Assembly (NCBI GenBank): GCA_030064935.1
Contig: JASJEA010000002.1
Location: 1-61,838 of the forward strand
Origin: Crocosphaera sp.
GTDB lineage: Bacteria > Cyanobacteriota > Cyanobacteriia > Cyanobacteriales > Microcystaceae
DNA length: 61,838 nt
Direction of reading: 5' to 3'
Shown in pieces: positions 7,715 to 16,835 of the stretch. The notes beneath the pieces were generated by a model that was not told the DNA's origin, did no database searches, and was given only the letters and a program-made list of their open reading frames with translations. The stretch's first letter is position 1; each line of letters opens with the position of its first letter. The position numbers were made by a program, and so were the translations under genes.

Positions 7715-8863
7715 ATGAGAATTCCCTTAGCTTGGTTTCAACTATCCCGTGAGCGTGTGCGCTTGTTAGTCGCCTTAGCCGGTATTAGTTTCGCCGATAT
7801 CCTCATGTTTATGCAACTGGGATTTCAAGATGCTCTATTTGAAAGTAATACTAAGGTACATCAAACCTTTTTGGGGGATCTCATTTTGATTAGCTCTTCC
7901 TCAAAGGCACTGCACAGTCTCAAGCCATTTTCTCGCCGTCGTTTGTACCAGAGTTTGGGGCTACAAGAAGTTAAATCCGTTGCCCCTTTATATACCATTG
8001 CCGGAGCTTGGAAAAATCCCGACACTGGTAATGAGCGCATTATTGGCGTTTTTGGTTTAGATCCCAGTCAACCTACTTTGAACTTGCCAGAGGTTAATCA
8101 ACAACTCAATCAACTTAAACTGGCTAACGTAATACTATACGACAGAGCTTCCCGGCCAGAATTTGGGCCCATTGCGACAAAAATAGAAGAAGGTAAGATT
8201 ATTAGAACCGAATTAAACAAGCATCAAGTCAAAGTTGGAGGGTTAATTACTTTAGGAACCTCTTTTGCATTTGATGGTACCGTCTTGCTCAGTGCAGAAA
8301 GTTTCGTTAATATTTTTTCTAATAGGGAGATCAACAACATCAGCTTAGGACTGGTTAGACTCGAAGAAAACGCTGATGTTGAAAAAGTGCGTCAAGACTT
8401 GGTGAGACTGCTACCAAAAGATATCAAAATCTTAACCCATCAAGAGTTTATCGAGTTCGAGAAACATTATTGGGCAACCAGCACTCCCATTGGTTTTATC
8501 TTTATTGCTGGTACCATCATGGGCTTTGTTGTTGGGATGATTATCGTTTATCAGATCCTCTACACTGATATCTCCAATCATCTGCCTGAGTATGCCACCT
8601 TAAAAGCGATCGGTTATACCCAAAAATATTTACTGGGGGTAGTCTTTCAGTCAGCGATCATCTTAGCTGTTTTAGGATATATTCCTGGGTTTGCCCTTTC
8701 TTGGGGATTATATCACTTAACTAGGGATGCAACGCAACTGCCAATTACCATGAAAACAGATCGCTCAGCAATGGTTTTAGTGCTGACAGTTGCTATGTGT
8801 ACTCTTTCAGGCTCTCTAGTGGTACGAAGATTACAAGATGCAGATCCAGCCGATATTTTCTAA
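7715..8863 (+). CDS. devC: DevC-type ABC exporter permease
   Basis: 382 residues, MacB/FtsX-like permease: one N-terminal transmembrane helix (ALAGISFADILMFMQLGF), a large periplasmic domain (about 45-260), then three helices near 262-282, 305-330 and 345-365. The N-terminus is characteristic of DevC. With DevB (membrane fusion) and DevA (ATPase), and a TolC-type outer membrane channel encoded elsewhere, it forms a tripartite efflux pump. In heterocyst formers DevBCA exports the envelope glycolipid; in unicellular species the substrate is unknown. First gene of a devC-devB-devA operon. Confidence 0.9.
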   Translation: MRIPLAWFQLSRERVRLLVALAGISFADILMFMQLGFQDALFESNTKVHQTFLGDLILISSSSKALHSLKPFSRRRLYQSLGLQEVKSVAPLYTIAGAWKNPDTGNERIIGVFGLDPSQPTLNLPEVNQQLNQLKLANVILYDRASRPEFGPIATKIEEGKIIRTELNKHQVKVGGLITLGTSFAFDGTVLLSAESFVNIFSNREINNISLGLVRLEENADVEKVRQDLVRLLPKDIKILTHQEFIEFEKHYWATSTPIGFIFIAGTIMGFVVGMIIVYQILYTDISNHLPEYATLKAIGYTQKYLLGVVFQSAIILAVLGYIPGFALSWGLYHLTRDATQLPITMKTDRSAMVLVLTVAMCTLSGSLVVRRLQDADPADIF

Positions 8864-8967
8864 GTTGTGTTATTTTACAGAGACAACAAATTATCTATTT
8901 TTATACGATTTTCGGGAATACTAGGTTAACTGGTAGCACTGTGAATACATTTAAAGCATTCAAATTT

Positions 8968-10683
8968 ATGAAAACCCCTATCCAGCGTCAGATAAGGAAT
9001 TCCGATTCATTCCTAGTTGAGCAATACCTAAGTCATAATCTCTCCTCAAACGCCTTAGAGGAGATGATAGAAGCCCTAAAACAAGATCGGCAATGTTCGC
9101 AGGATTTTGTGAGGCAACAAGAAGCAGAATTGGCCAAACAGTGTCAAAGATTAGCCGAATTAGAAGTTAAACTCAAAAGTGCTAATAAATCAGATTATGA
9201 TCTATTAGCCACTGAAAAAGCCCATGAGCAAAAACGCAAAGAAACCCTAGAGAAAATTATCACTCGCCAACGACATAAACTCGCAGATTGCGAAGCACAG
9301 TTGGAGCAATATCAACAGTCTCTACAACAGCGACAAGAAATACAAGAAACATCTGTTGACCAAATTAACTTTCCTCAGAGCTTGATAAACAGTGCAGAGT
9401 TTCTGCCCCAACGTTTGCCGTTGAAATGGACTGTTAGTTTATTAATTTTGGCATTTCTGGGCATTGGCTCTGTTCCCTTCCTCTTCCATCGCCAGCAACC
9501 CCAAGCCTCTGAAGTTACCACAGAGGAAAGCTATGAACCTCAAGCAGTTGCTGCTTTAGGCTATATTAAACCCGCAGGAGAAGTCATCGAAGTCTCAGCC
9601 CCTGTTTTTACTGATGGTGCTCCTAGAGTAGAGAAATTATTAGTTAAGCAGGGAGATAAGGTGAAAGCACAACAAGTAGTGGCTATTCTCGATGTTCGCA
9701 ATCGTCTTAACGCTATTGTAGAGGAAGCTAAACAAAAGGTAAAAATTGCTGAGGCTCGTTGGGAACAGATAAAAGCAGGGGAGAAAACTGGCAATATTGA
9801 GGCACAAATGGCTCGATATCAGAACACACAAGCAGAATTACAAGGACAAATTTCCGCACAAAAATCAGCCATTAGCCATTTAAACGCTCAATTAAACGGG
9901 GAACAGCAAGCGCAAAAGGCCACCATTGAACGCATTGAAGCTGAACTGAAAAATAGAAAAGTCGATTGTGATCGCTATCAAAAGTTGTTTCAGGATGGGG
10001 CAGTTTCGGCTCAGGAACAGGAGGAGGTGTGTTTAGAGGTGGCTACAACACAACAAAGATTAAATGAAGCCAAAGCCGAACTAACTCGAATTGTCACTAC
10101 TCTCAACAGTCGTATTCAAGAGGCTAAAGCCAATTTACAAAGAACGAGGGTGACTTTAGAACAACAAATCAAAGAAGATAAAGCGATGTTAAATGCTTTA
10201 GCAGAAGTTAGACCGGTGGATCTAAAAATTGCTGAAGCCGAATTAGAATCGGCTCAAGTGGCTGTTAAAAAAGCCGAAGTTGATTTGTCTCAAGCCTATG
10301 TTCGAGTTCCGACAGATGGACAAATCTTGAAAGTGTTAACTTGGCCAGGGGAAATGGTCAATAATCAAGGGATTGTAGAATTAGCTCAAACCCATCAGAT
10401 GTACGTTAAAGCCGAAATCTATGAAACCGATATCAAGCAAGTTAAAACTGGCCAACCGGTAACCATTAGTAGTGATCAGGTGATCGATAAGTTACAAGGA
10501 ACCGTTGAAGAGATTGGCCTACAAATTGAAAAACAAAAGGTCATGGGAGTTGACCCGGGCGAAAATACCGATGGTAGAGTAGTGGAAGTGGGCATTCGTC
10601 TTGCTCCTGAAGATAGCCAAAAAGTAGCCCAATTAACTAATTTACAGGTTAACGTTATTATAGATACAACAACACCCCAATGA
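8968..10683 (+). CDS. devB: DevB-type membrane fusion protein (HlyD family)
   Basis: 571 residues from the ATG at 8968; an in-frame GTG at 8941 is possible, and the open frame runs back into devC. Residues 1-130 are a charged, Gln/Glu/Lys-rich coiled coil on the cytoplasmic side. One transmembrane helix follows (LPLKWTVSLLILAFLGIGSV, about 155-178). The periplasmic part has a split biotinyl-lipoyl domain (VEKLLVKQGDKVKAQQVVAI ... TDGQILKVLTWPGEMV) around a long coiled-coil hairpin, which is the TolC-docking element. The long N-terminal coiled coil is unusual. It overlaps devA by 4 bases (ATGA). Confidence 0.9.
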   Translation: MKTPIQRQIRNSDSFLVEQYLSHNLSSNALEEMIEALKQDRQCSQDFVRQQEAELAKQCQRLAELEVKLKSANKSDYDLLATEKAHEQKRKETLEKIITRQRHKLADCEAQLEQYQQSLQQRQEIQETSVDQINFPQSLINSAEFLPQRLPLKWTVSLLILAFLGIGSVPFLFHRQQPQASEVTTEESYEPQAVAALGYIKPAGEVIEVSAPVFTDGAPRVEKLLVKQGDKVKAQQVVAILDVRNRLNAIVEEAKQKVKIAEARWEQIKAGEKTGNIEAQMARYQNTQAELQGQISAQKSAISHLNAQLNGEQQAQKATIERIEAELKNRKVDCDRYQKLFQDGAVSAQEQEEVCLEVATTQQRLNEAKAELTRIVTTLNSRIQEAKANLQRTRVTLEQQIKEDKAMLNALAEVRPVDLKIAEAELESAQVAVKKAEVDLSQAYVRVPTDGQILKVLTWPGEMVNNQGIVELAQTHQMYVKAEIYETDIKQVKTGQPVTISSDQVIDKLQGTVEEIGLQIEKQKVMGVDPGENTDGRVVEVGIRLAPEDSQKVAQLTNLQVNVIIDTTTPQ

Positions 10684-11363
10684 AACCCGTCATTTCTATT
10701 CAGAACCTGAATCATTTTTTTGGAAAAGACAAGTTAAGAAAACAAGTTTTATTTAATATTAATTTAGAAATTAATGCGGGGGAAATTGTGATTATGACCG
10801 GTCCTTCGGGATCGGGAAAAACCACACTTTTATCCTTAATCGGGGCGTTGAGATCGGTGCAAGAGGGTAGCCTACAAACCATTGGTCAAGAACTTAACGG
10901 TGCTAGGGAAAATAAGTTAGTGCAAGTTCGTCGCTATATGGGTTACATTTTCCAAGCCCATAACCTGTTACCTTTTTTAACCGCCCGTCAAAATGTCCAG
11001 ATGTCCATCGAACTCCATAACCATATTCTTCAAAAAGAAGCGATCGCCCAATCTAAAGCCATGTTAGAAATGGTGGGGTTAGGAGAAAGACTCGATTATT
11101 ACCCTGATCAACTCTCAGGGGGACAAAAACAACGAGTGGCCATTGCCCGGGCCTTAGTTAGTCATCCTCGGTTAGTCTTAGCCGATGAGCCAACAGCCGC
11201 TTTAGATAGTAAAACAGGGCGAGATGTGGTAGATATCATGGAAAGACTAACCAAAGAACAAGGCTGTACCATTCTTCTAGTAACCCACGATAATCGTATC
11301 CTAGATATGGCTGATCGAATCATCCATATGGAAGATGGCCATTTAAAATTCATCCCCACCTAA
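10680..11363 (+). CDS. devA: DevA-type ABC exporter ATPase
   Basis: 227 residues, LolD/MacB-type nucleotide-binding subunit that powers the DevC permease from the cytoplasm. Walker A is GPSGSGKTT (about 41-49), the signature is LSGGQKQRVAIARAL, Walker B is LVLADEPTAALD, and the switch His is in VTHDNR. All catalytic residues are present and the length is normal. The start overlaps the devB stop by four bases, so translation is coupled. A strong hairpin begins within its last codons. Confidence 0.95.
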   Translation: MKPVISIQNLNHFFGKDKLRKQVLFNINLEINAGEIVIMTGPSGSGKTTLLSLIGALRSVQEGSLQTIGQELNGARENKLVQVRRYMGYIFQAHNLLPFLTARQNVQMSIELHNHILQKEAIAQSKAMLEMVGLGERLDYYPDQLSGGQKQRVAIARALVSHPRLVLADEPTAALDSKTGRDVVDIMERLTKEQGCTILLVTHDNRILDMADRIIHMEDGHLKFIPT

Positions 11364-11408
11364 AATATGGATGTTTCTGATAGTATTTTTAGGTGGGGAC
11401 TTCTTTTG
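11354..11408 (+). terminator. Terminator of the dev operon
   Basis: A 12-bp perfect stem, CCCCACCTAAAA (11354-11365) with TTTTAGGTGGGG (11387-11398), and a 21-nt loop. It begins inside the last codons of devA and is followed by ACTTCTTTTGAC. This separates the dev operon from dnaJ. Confidence 0.75.
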
Positions 11409-11479
11409 ACATTTTTGTTAAAGTTACTATTAAGCCCATTACTCAACCATTAAGCACAAGCAAGCAAAACTAACGATCT

Positions 11480-12610
11480 ATGCCAGGTGACTACTACGAA
11501 ATTCTTGGGGTTGACCGTAACGCCAGTAAAGAAGATTTGAAACAAGCTTATCGCCGTCTTGCGCGAAAATATCATCCTGATGTTAACAAAGAACCAGGAG
11601 CCGAAGAACGCTTCAAAGAAATTAATCGCGCTTACGAAGTGCTATCCGAACCAGAAACCCGTGGTCGTTATGACCAGTTTGGAGAAGCAGGGGTCAGTGG
11701 TGCTGGCGGCTTCAACTACGGCGATATGGGAGATATGGGTGGCTTTGCCGATATTTTCGAGACGATTTTTGGTGGCTTTGGTGGCGGTGTAGGAACCACA
11801 GGAACCCGTCGTCGTACGGGTCCAACCAAAGGGGATGATTTACGCCTGGATCTTAGATTAGATTTTCGTGAGGCTGTTTTTGGGGGAGAAAAAGAAATTC
11901 GCATTCCCCATTTAGAAACTTGTCAAGTATGTAAGGGAACCGGTGCAAAACCTGGAACAGGGGCCAAAACCTGTCCCACTTGTAACGGTCAAGGACAAGT
12001 CCGCCGCGCTACGCGTACCCCCTTTGGCAGTTTCGCTCAAGTGTCTACCTGTCCTACTTGTAATGGACAAGGACAAATAATTGAGGAAAAATGTGAGGTC
12101 TGTATGGGGGCAGGGCGCAGACAGGTGACGGAAAAGGTCAAAATTACCATTCCCGCCGGGGTAGATGATGGAACTCGTCTGAGGGTCTCCCGTAAAGGGG
12201 ATGCTGGACTTAGAGGGGGACCTGCAGGGGATCTCTACGTTTACTTATACGTTGAGCCTGATAAGGTATTTACCCGTGAGAAGATGAATATCCTTTCGGA
12301 GATTAAGATTAGTTATCTCCAAGCGATTTTAGGATGTACGGTGACGGTGGATACGGTAGATGGAGAACAAGAGTTATCCATTCCCGCAGGGACTCAACCC
12401 AATACTGTCCTAACTCTGGAAAATTTAGGGGTTCCTAAACTGGGTAATGATGCCATTCGTGGAGACCATATGATCACAGTAAAAGTGAACATTCCTAATC
12501 ATATCAATGCTGAAGAACGAGAACTATTAGAAAAATTAGCCCATATTAAGGGTCAAAGTCATGGAAAGGGGGGACTTGAAGGATTTTTAGGGAGCTTATT
12601 TCACCGATGA
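11480..12610 (+). CDS. dnaJ: Chaperone DnaJ
   Basis: 376 residues, type I Hsp40 that delivers substrates to DnaK and stimulates its ATPase. J domain at 1-70 with the HPD motif (KYHPDVNK), a Gly/Phe-rich stretch (about 75-120), a zinc-finger region with four Cys motifs ([32 protein letters not shown]), then the C-terminal substrate domains. Complete. It overlaps the TusA-like gene by four bases; rsgA follows in the same direction. dnaJ-sirA/tusA-rsgA after grpE-dnaK is an order I know from other cyanobacteria, but grpE-dnaK are not upstream here, where the dev operon is. Confidence 0.95.
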   Translation: MPGDYYEILGVDRNASKEDLKQAYRRLARKYHPDVNKEPGAEERFKEINRAYEVLSEPETRGRYDQFGEAGVSGAGGFNYGDMGDMGGFADIFETIFGGFGGGVGTTGTRRRTGPTKGDDLRLDLRLDFREAVFGGEKEIRIPHLETCQVCKGTGAKPGTGAKTCPTCNGQGQVRRATRTPFGSFAQVSTCPTCNGQGQIIEEKCEVCMGAGRRQVTEKVKITIPAGVDDGTRLRVSRKGDAGLRGGPAGDLYVYLYVEPDKVFTREKMNILSEIKISYLQAILGCTVTVDTVDGEQELSIPAGTQPNTVLTLENLGVPKLGNDAIRGDHMITVKVNIPNHINAEERELLEKLAHIKGQSHGKGGLEGFLGSLFHR

Positions 12611-12849
12611 ACCTTTCTGCTTCTGAAATATCGCGCTTGGATCTTCGGGGAACCCCTTGCCCCATTAATTTTATTCGCACTAAACTCAAATTAGAGCAAA
12701 TGTCTCCAGGATCTTTACTGGAAGTTTGGTTAGATCCTGGAGAGCCCATTGAGCAGGTTCCTGATAGTTTGACGATGGAGGGCTATCAGGTGGAAACCAT
12801 TGATGAATGTCAAGGGTTTTTCTCCCTCAAAGTTCGTCGGCTTGAATAG
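12607..12849 (+). CDS. TusA/SirA-family sulfur-carrier-like protein
   Basis: 80 residues, two-layer alpha/beta fold of the TusA family. The family Cys is present in [17 protein letters not shown], but the usual Cys-Pro-x-Pro reads CPIN, so the second Pro is missing. TusA relays persulfide sulfur for thiouridine formation; whether this variant does so is unclear. The ATGA overlap with dnaJ and 32-base spacing to rsgA suggest one transcript linked to protein folding and ribosome assembly. Confidence 0.85.
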   Translation: MNLSASEISRLDLRGTPCPINFIRTKLKLEQMSPGSLLEVWLDPGEPIEQVPDSLTMEGYQVETIDECQGFFSLKVRRLE

Positions 12850-12881
12850 ACTTCCCACATCGCCTAGAAACCTGTTAGCTT

Positions 12882-14006
12882 GTGCATGATATAACGTCCC
12901 TTAACCCTTCATCTACCCCCGCCGTCTCAGACATTATTGGGACAGTGGTGGCGGTGCAGGCCAATTTTTATCAAGTTCGTTTAGATCAACCGCTTATAAA
13001 CTTGAATGATAGCCCCATCTCCCATTTGCTTTGTACTCGACGGACTCGTTTAAAGAAAATTGGACAACAGATTATGGTGGGGGATTGCGTTACAGTTGAA
13101 GAGCCTGACTATCAAGATGCAAGGGGTGCGATCGCTAAGGTGTTCCCCCGCAAAACAGAATTATCCCGTCCACCTGTGGCTAATGCGGATCAGATTCTCT
13201 TAGTTTTTGCTTTAGGTGAACCTGTTTTAGAACCTTGGCAACTCAGTCGTTTTTTAGTTAAGGCTGAGTCCACAAAGATTCCGTTTTTATTGTGTTTGAA
13301 TAAGGCTGATTTGCTGACATCTGATGAGAAAAAAAAATGGCAAGAAAGGCTTTCGAGATGGGGTTATCAGCCTTTTTTTATTAGTTTGAGAACCTGCCAA
13401 GGTCTGGATGAAGTTAGGGATAGTTTGAAGAGAAAAATTAGTATCTTAGCAGGTCCTTCTGGGGTGGGTAAATCGAGTTTAATTAATGCCTTGATTCCTC
13501 AGGTTGAACAACGAGTGAATAGAGTATCAGGAAAGTTACAAAAAGGTCGTCATACCACTCGTCATGTGGAACTTTTTGAGTTACCAGAAGGAGGCTTGAT
13601 TGCAGATACTCCCGGATTTAATCAACCTAATTTACAGTGTCATCCGTCTCAATTAATTGAATATTTCCCTGAAGTTAGGCAACAGTTAAAACAGGAAACT
13701 TGCCAGTTTAGTGACTGTTTTCATAGAGAAGAACCTAATTGTAGCCTTGATAAAAATTGGGAAAGATATGAGCATTATTTAACTTTTTTAGAAGAGGCGA
13801 TCAGACAACAAGAAGCAAGTCGCAAAATGGGCGAGCAAGAATCAACAGTTAAATTGAAATTTAAAGCGTCGGGACAAGAATATTATGAGCCTAAATTAGA
13901 AACTAAAAAATATCGTCGCACTTCTCGTCGAGAAAAGCATCAAAACCTACAAGAATTGTACGAAAATCAAAGTTTAGAAGAATTAGAAAGGCTTCAAGAT
14001 GATTGA
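12882..14006 (+). CDS. rsgA: Ribosome small-subunit biogenesis GTPase RsgA
   Basis: 374 residues, circularly permuted GTPase that checks late 30S maturation. N-terminal OB domain (IGTVVAVQANFYQVRLD), then motifs in permuted order: G4 LNKADL, G1 AGPSGVGKSSLINAL, G3 DTPGF. The C-terminal zinc knuckle is CQFSDCFHREEPNC, followed by a charged tail longer than usual. The predicted start is GTG at 12882, with no clear Shine-Dalgarno, so the exact start is uncertain. Third gene of the dnaJ transcript; a hairpin follows. Confidence 0.93.
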   Translation: MHDITSLNPSSTPAVSDIIGTVVAVQANFYQVRLDQPLINLNDSPISHLLCTRRTRLKKIGQQIMVGDCVTVEEPDYQDARGAIAKVFPRKTELSRPPVANADQILLVFALGEPVLEPWQLSRFLVKAESTKIPFLLCLNKADLLTSDEKKKWQERLSRWGYQPFFISLRTCQGLDEVRDSLKRKISILAGPSGVGKSSLINALIPQVEQRVNRVSGKLQKGRHTTRHVELFELPEGGLIADTPGFNQPNLQCHPSQLIEYFPEVRQQLKQETCQFSDCFHREEPNCSLDKNWERYEHYLTFLEEAIRQQEASRKMGEQESTVKLKFKASGQEYYEPKLETKKYRRTSRREKHQNLQELYENQSLEELERLQDD

Positions 14007-14015
14007 GATCAATAA

Positions 14016-14039
14016 AAAAGAGCAGTTTTCTGCCCTTTT
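14016..14039 (+). terminator. Terminator after rsgA
   Basis: AAAAGAGCAG (14016-14025), loop TTTT, CTGCCCTTTT (14030-14039): a 10-bp stem with one A-C mismatch ending in a T-run, ten bases after the rsgA stop. Confidence 0.6.
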
Positions 14040-14139
14040 ACTGTTAGGAGAGTGAGGTCCGCCGGCTAAATCTCATTTATTCTTGGTGATGCAGATTTTA
14101 GCTAGGGACTTCTGTCAACATTCTCTTAAGGAAAAAAGA

Positions 14140-14625
14140 TTATCTTAGGGGATCAACACCCATGTCACAAACCGCATTACGTAAAACTGTAATTTGTTCG
14201 TTAAAGTTTAAACTTTGGATCGCTACTAAAGTTTGATTTGCTGGCTGGCTTAGCTGATAGTATGAAGGAACAGGAACAACATCACCACTTTCCATCAATT
14301 CGGCGAGTTGATACCAAAACCCTAACTTGGTATTGTTTGTAAAGACCCCATAAGCGCGAGTGATGGGGGTGCTAACTTTGTTGGCGATGTCTCTCATGGC
14401 CTGCAGTTGCTCATCTTCAGACATCTGCTTGATTTGATTAATTAGCCCTTCAGCAAACTGTAAACGAGCAGCACCAGGAGCAGCAGGGGTGATGGAACGC
14501 CCGATTTCTGTGTAAGCCACCCAAAGTAGTCCCAGTTTGTCATCGGTACTAAGCGTTTTAAATTGTTCGGTGACAGAAGTAACGTCAAAGGCCTGAATGT
14601 TAAAATTGGGTGCTGTATAAACCAT
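14140..14625 (-). CDS. Helical carotenoid protein (OCP N-terminal domain homologue)
   Basis: 161 residues covering only the carotenoid-binding N-terminal domain of orange carotenoid protein; the light-sensing C-terminal domain is absent. Matching landmarks: AAPGAARLQFAEGLINQIKQ, TKLGFWYQLAELM and ITVLRNAVCDMG. Trp35, Tyr38 and Trp104 sit where OCP has Trp41, Tyr44 and Trp110 around the carotenoid, and Arg149 where OCP has the Arg that contacts phycobilisomes. HCPs quench singlet oxygen or phycobilisome energy, depending on clade; I cannot assign the clade. Single gene, convergent with rsgA, with a 229-base AT-rich upstream region. Confidence 0.92.
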   Translation of the reverse strand: MVYTAPNFNIQAFDVTSVTEQFKTLSTDDKLGLLWVAYTEIGRSITPAAPGAARLQFAEGLINQIKQMSEDEQLQAMRDIANKVSTPITRAYGVFTNNTKLGFWYQLAELMESGDVVPVPSYYQLSQPANQTLVAIQSLNFNEQITVLRNAVCDMGVDPLR

Positions 14626-14854
14626 GATTTAGTTTAGAATCTTTGTACACTTATATCTTTTTGAGAGTGAGGACTGTTGAAAGTTCCCTTGCTCTCTTCT
14701 CTTTTATTATGTAACATTTTTTTACATTTTGCAAATAACTATTACATATACTTGACATAGATTTTTTTTTATTGTAAACAACAATACATAGTTAAGAATA
14801 GGGAATCTATCCTTATAATGGGGGAGAATAGTGGCAAAGATGGGCTAAGGGCTG

Positions 14855-15637
14855 ATGGAACAACGGGTGCAAAAAATTTTATCTCAGTGGGGAATTGCCT
14901 CTCGTCGTCGTGGGGAAGCATTAATTCTAGCCGGGCGAGTCCGTTTGAATGGCCAAGTTGTAACCTTAGGGGACAAGGCTGATCCCAGTTGCGATCGCCT
15001 GGAAATTGATGGCAAAGTTATTCAGCCCAATCAACGGCCTCAATTAGTTTATATCCTCGTCAATAAACCAGTGGGGGTGGTTTCTACTTGTGATGATCCC
15101 CAAAATCGCTCGATTGTCTTGGATTTATTACCAAAAAGTCTAAGTCAAGGAACAGGAGTTCATCCTGTGGGTAGACTAGATGTTAACTCTTCTGGGGCAT
15201 TATTATTGACAAATGATGGAGAATTGACTCTAAGATTAACTCATCCTCGCTACCATTTACCCAAAACCTATGAAGTTGAGATTAAAGGCCATCCTACAGA
15301 AGAAATGTTACAACAATGGCGCGAAGGTGTTATGCTAATGGGCAAAAAGACATTACCTGCTCAGATAGAGGTTATTCGTCGTTGTCGTCAAAAGACTTGC
15401 TTGAAAGTGATTCTGACTGAGGGAAGAAATCGCCAAATTCGCCGTATCGTTGAACAGCTTGGTTTTGATATTTTGCGACTCCATCGCACTGCGATTGGTT
15501 CACTTGTTTTATCTCCTGCTAATGGAAACAGCTTACCCACGGGCCATTATCGCTTGCTGATCCCTTCGGAAATTCGTTTTCTCAAGCATTGTACCAACCT
15601 AATCATTGAAACGGAAGGGAAGCTGACTCATCAATAG
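14855..15637 (+). CDS. rluB: 23S rRNA pseudouridine synthase (RluB/RsuA family)
   Basis: 260 residues. An S4 RNA-binding domain at 1-60 ([20 protein letters not shown]) is followed by the RsuA-type catalytic core with [20 protein letters not shown]; the Asp in GRLD is the nucleophile. The [12 protein letters not shown] motif is typical. RluB modifies 23S U2605 in E. coli, RsuA 16S U516; cyanobacteria usually have one family member, so target specificity is inferred. Followed after two bases by the RodZ-like gene, so probably co-transcribed. Confidence 0.9.
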   Translation: MEQRVQKILSQWGIASRRRGEALILAGRVRLNGQVVTLGDKADPSCDRLEIDGKVIQPNQRPQLVYILVNKPVGVVSTCDDPQNRSIVLDLLPKSLSQGTGVHPVGRLDVNSSGALLLTNDGELTLRLTHPRYHLPKTYEVEIKGHPTEEMLQQWREGVMLMGKKTLPAQIEVIRRCRQKTCLKVILTEGRNRQIRRIVEQLGFDILRLHRTAIGSLVLSPANGNSLPTGHYRLLIPSEIRFLKHCTNLIIETEGKLTHQ

Positions 15638-15639
15638 AT

Positions 15640-16620
15640 ATGTCCAGGAATCAATCATCACTCAATTCGCCTTCTCACAAGACAAATCACACCAAGACAC
15701 CTCATTCTCCTTTAGCTGTGGTGCCAGGAAGTAGGTCATGGCAACAATTATGGAGTAAAGTGATTTTAAAGGGCTATCAGGCTCATCAAGAACCCGAAGA
15801 CGAACCAGAATCTCCCACTTCTCTTCCTCCGAAAAAAGCCAGTTATTTGAAGGTATTCCTGAAGCTATTATCAAAATTTTCAAGACGACACAAACACTCT
15901 TTTGATCCCAAACAGTTACAACGAGAAATCTTAGAAGATATTGGTCAAAAGTTATATTATGCTCGACAAAAACAAGAGTTAACCCTTGAGTTTATTTCCC
16001 AGGAGACTCGCATTGCTGTCGCATTATTAGAGGCTATTGAAAAGGGAAGATTGGAAGAGTTACCTGAAGCTATTTACACCCGCAGTTTTATTAAAAAGTT
16101 TGCTGATTTTTTAGGGTTAGATGGCAAACATTTATCGGAAAGTTTTCCCATAGATATTGAATCAAAGTCTCATAATAAAGCGCGGCTTCGCTTTTGGTTA
16201 CCTGTTTTACAGTTTCGGCCGCTTCATCTTTATTTTCTCTACATCATTATTGTTATACTTTCGGTACAGAGCATTTCTAATAGTTTAAAAAGGGCTGCTT
16301 TGGAAGGCTCCTTGGAGACTCTTCCTACTACGATTGATGTTTCTCCGTCTCCCTCTCAAGAACTTGAAAAGAACATCAGTGTTAAGGTTCATAGTAAGGG
16401 AGAATTAACTTTAAAAGTGATGGTGGATGGTAAAGTTGTCTTTGAAGGAGTGCTGGAAAAAGAAACACAAAAAACTTGGAACGCTGATAATAATATTATA
16501 GTGGAAGCGAGTAATGCTGGTTTAGTTTTAGTTACATTTAACAACGAAAAAGCCAAGCGTTTGGGTAAGTTAGGAGAGCAAAAAAAAGTGACTTATAAAT
16601 TAAACGAAATTGCTCAATAA
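15640..16620 (+). CDS. RodZ-like HTH membrane protein
   Basis: 326 residues. A basic, Ser/Pro-rich N-terminal region (1-90) precedes a RodZ-type helix-turn-helix (about 95-170: DIGQKLYYARQKQELTLEFI, then PEAIYTRSFIKKFADFLGLD). One transmembrane helix (about 195-212, LYFLYIIIVILSV) follows, then a periplasmic beta domain (DUF4115-like) at 240-320. RodZ anchors MreB and shapes the cell; whether this homologue does so in a coccoid cyanobacterium is inference. It lies two bases after rluB. Confidence 0.8.
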   Translation: MSRNQSSLNSPSHKTNHTKTPHSPLAVVPGSRSWQQLWSKVILKGYQAHQEPEDEPESPTSLPPKKASYLKVFLKLLSKFSRRHKHSFDPKQLQREILEDIGQKLYYARQKQELTLEFISQETRIAVALLEAIEKGRLEELPEAIYTRSFIKKFADFLGLDGKHLSESFPIDIESKSHNKARLRFWLPVLQFRPLHLYFLYIIIVILSVQSISNSLKRAALEGSLETLPTTIDVSPSPSQELEKNISVKVHSKGELTLKVMVDGKVVFEGVLEKETQKTWNADNNIIVEASNAGLVLVTFNNEKAKRLGKLGEQKKVTYKLNEIAQ

Positions 16621-16647
16621 TTAATTGTAAGTTTGTTGAAGAAAAAT

Positions 16648-16671
16648 GTCAATCAGAATTTAGAATTTAGG
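16648..16671 (+). repeat. Partial trace of the dispersed repeat (R7)
   Basis: GTCAATCAGAATTTAGAATT matches the first 20 or so bases of the R family (compare R2 and R5) but the hairpin part is absent. Either an eroded copy or a chance match to the start. Confidence 0.4.
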
Positions 16672-16835
16672 AAATAACTAGGTAGGCATAAATAAAGAAA
16701 GCTTTGTGATAAGTTATGAAAGGGGTTAAAAGTGTTGTATCATCTAAAGCTTTTACTATGAACTTTTGTATTTTGACACTGATTCTGTATACCTACTTAT
16801 TAAGTCATGAGATGGGTGGATTCTTGTGAACCATA

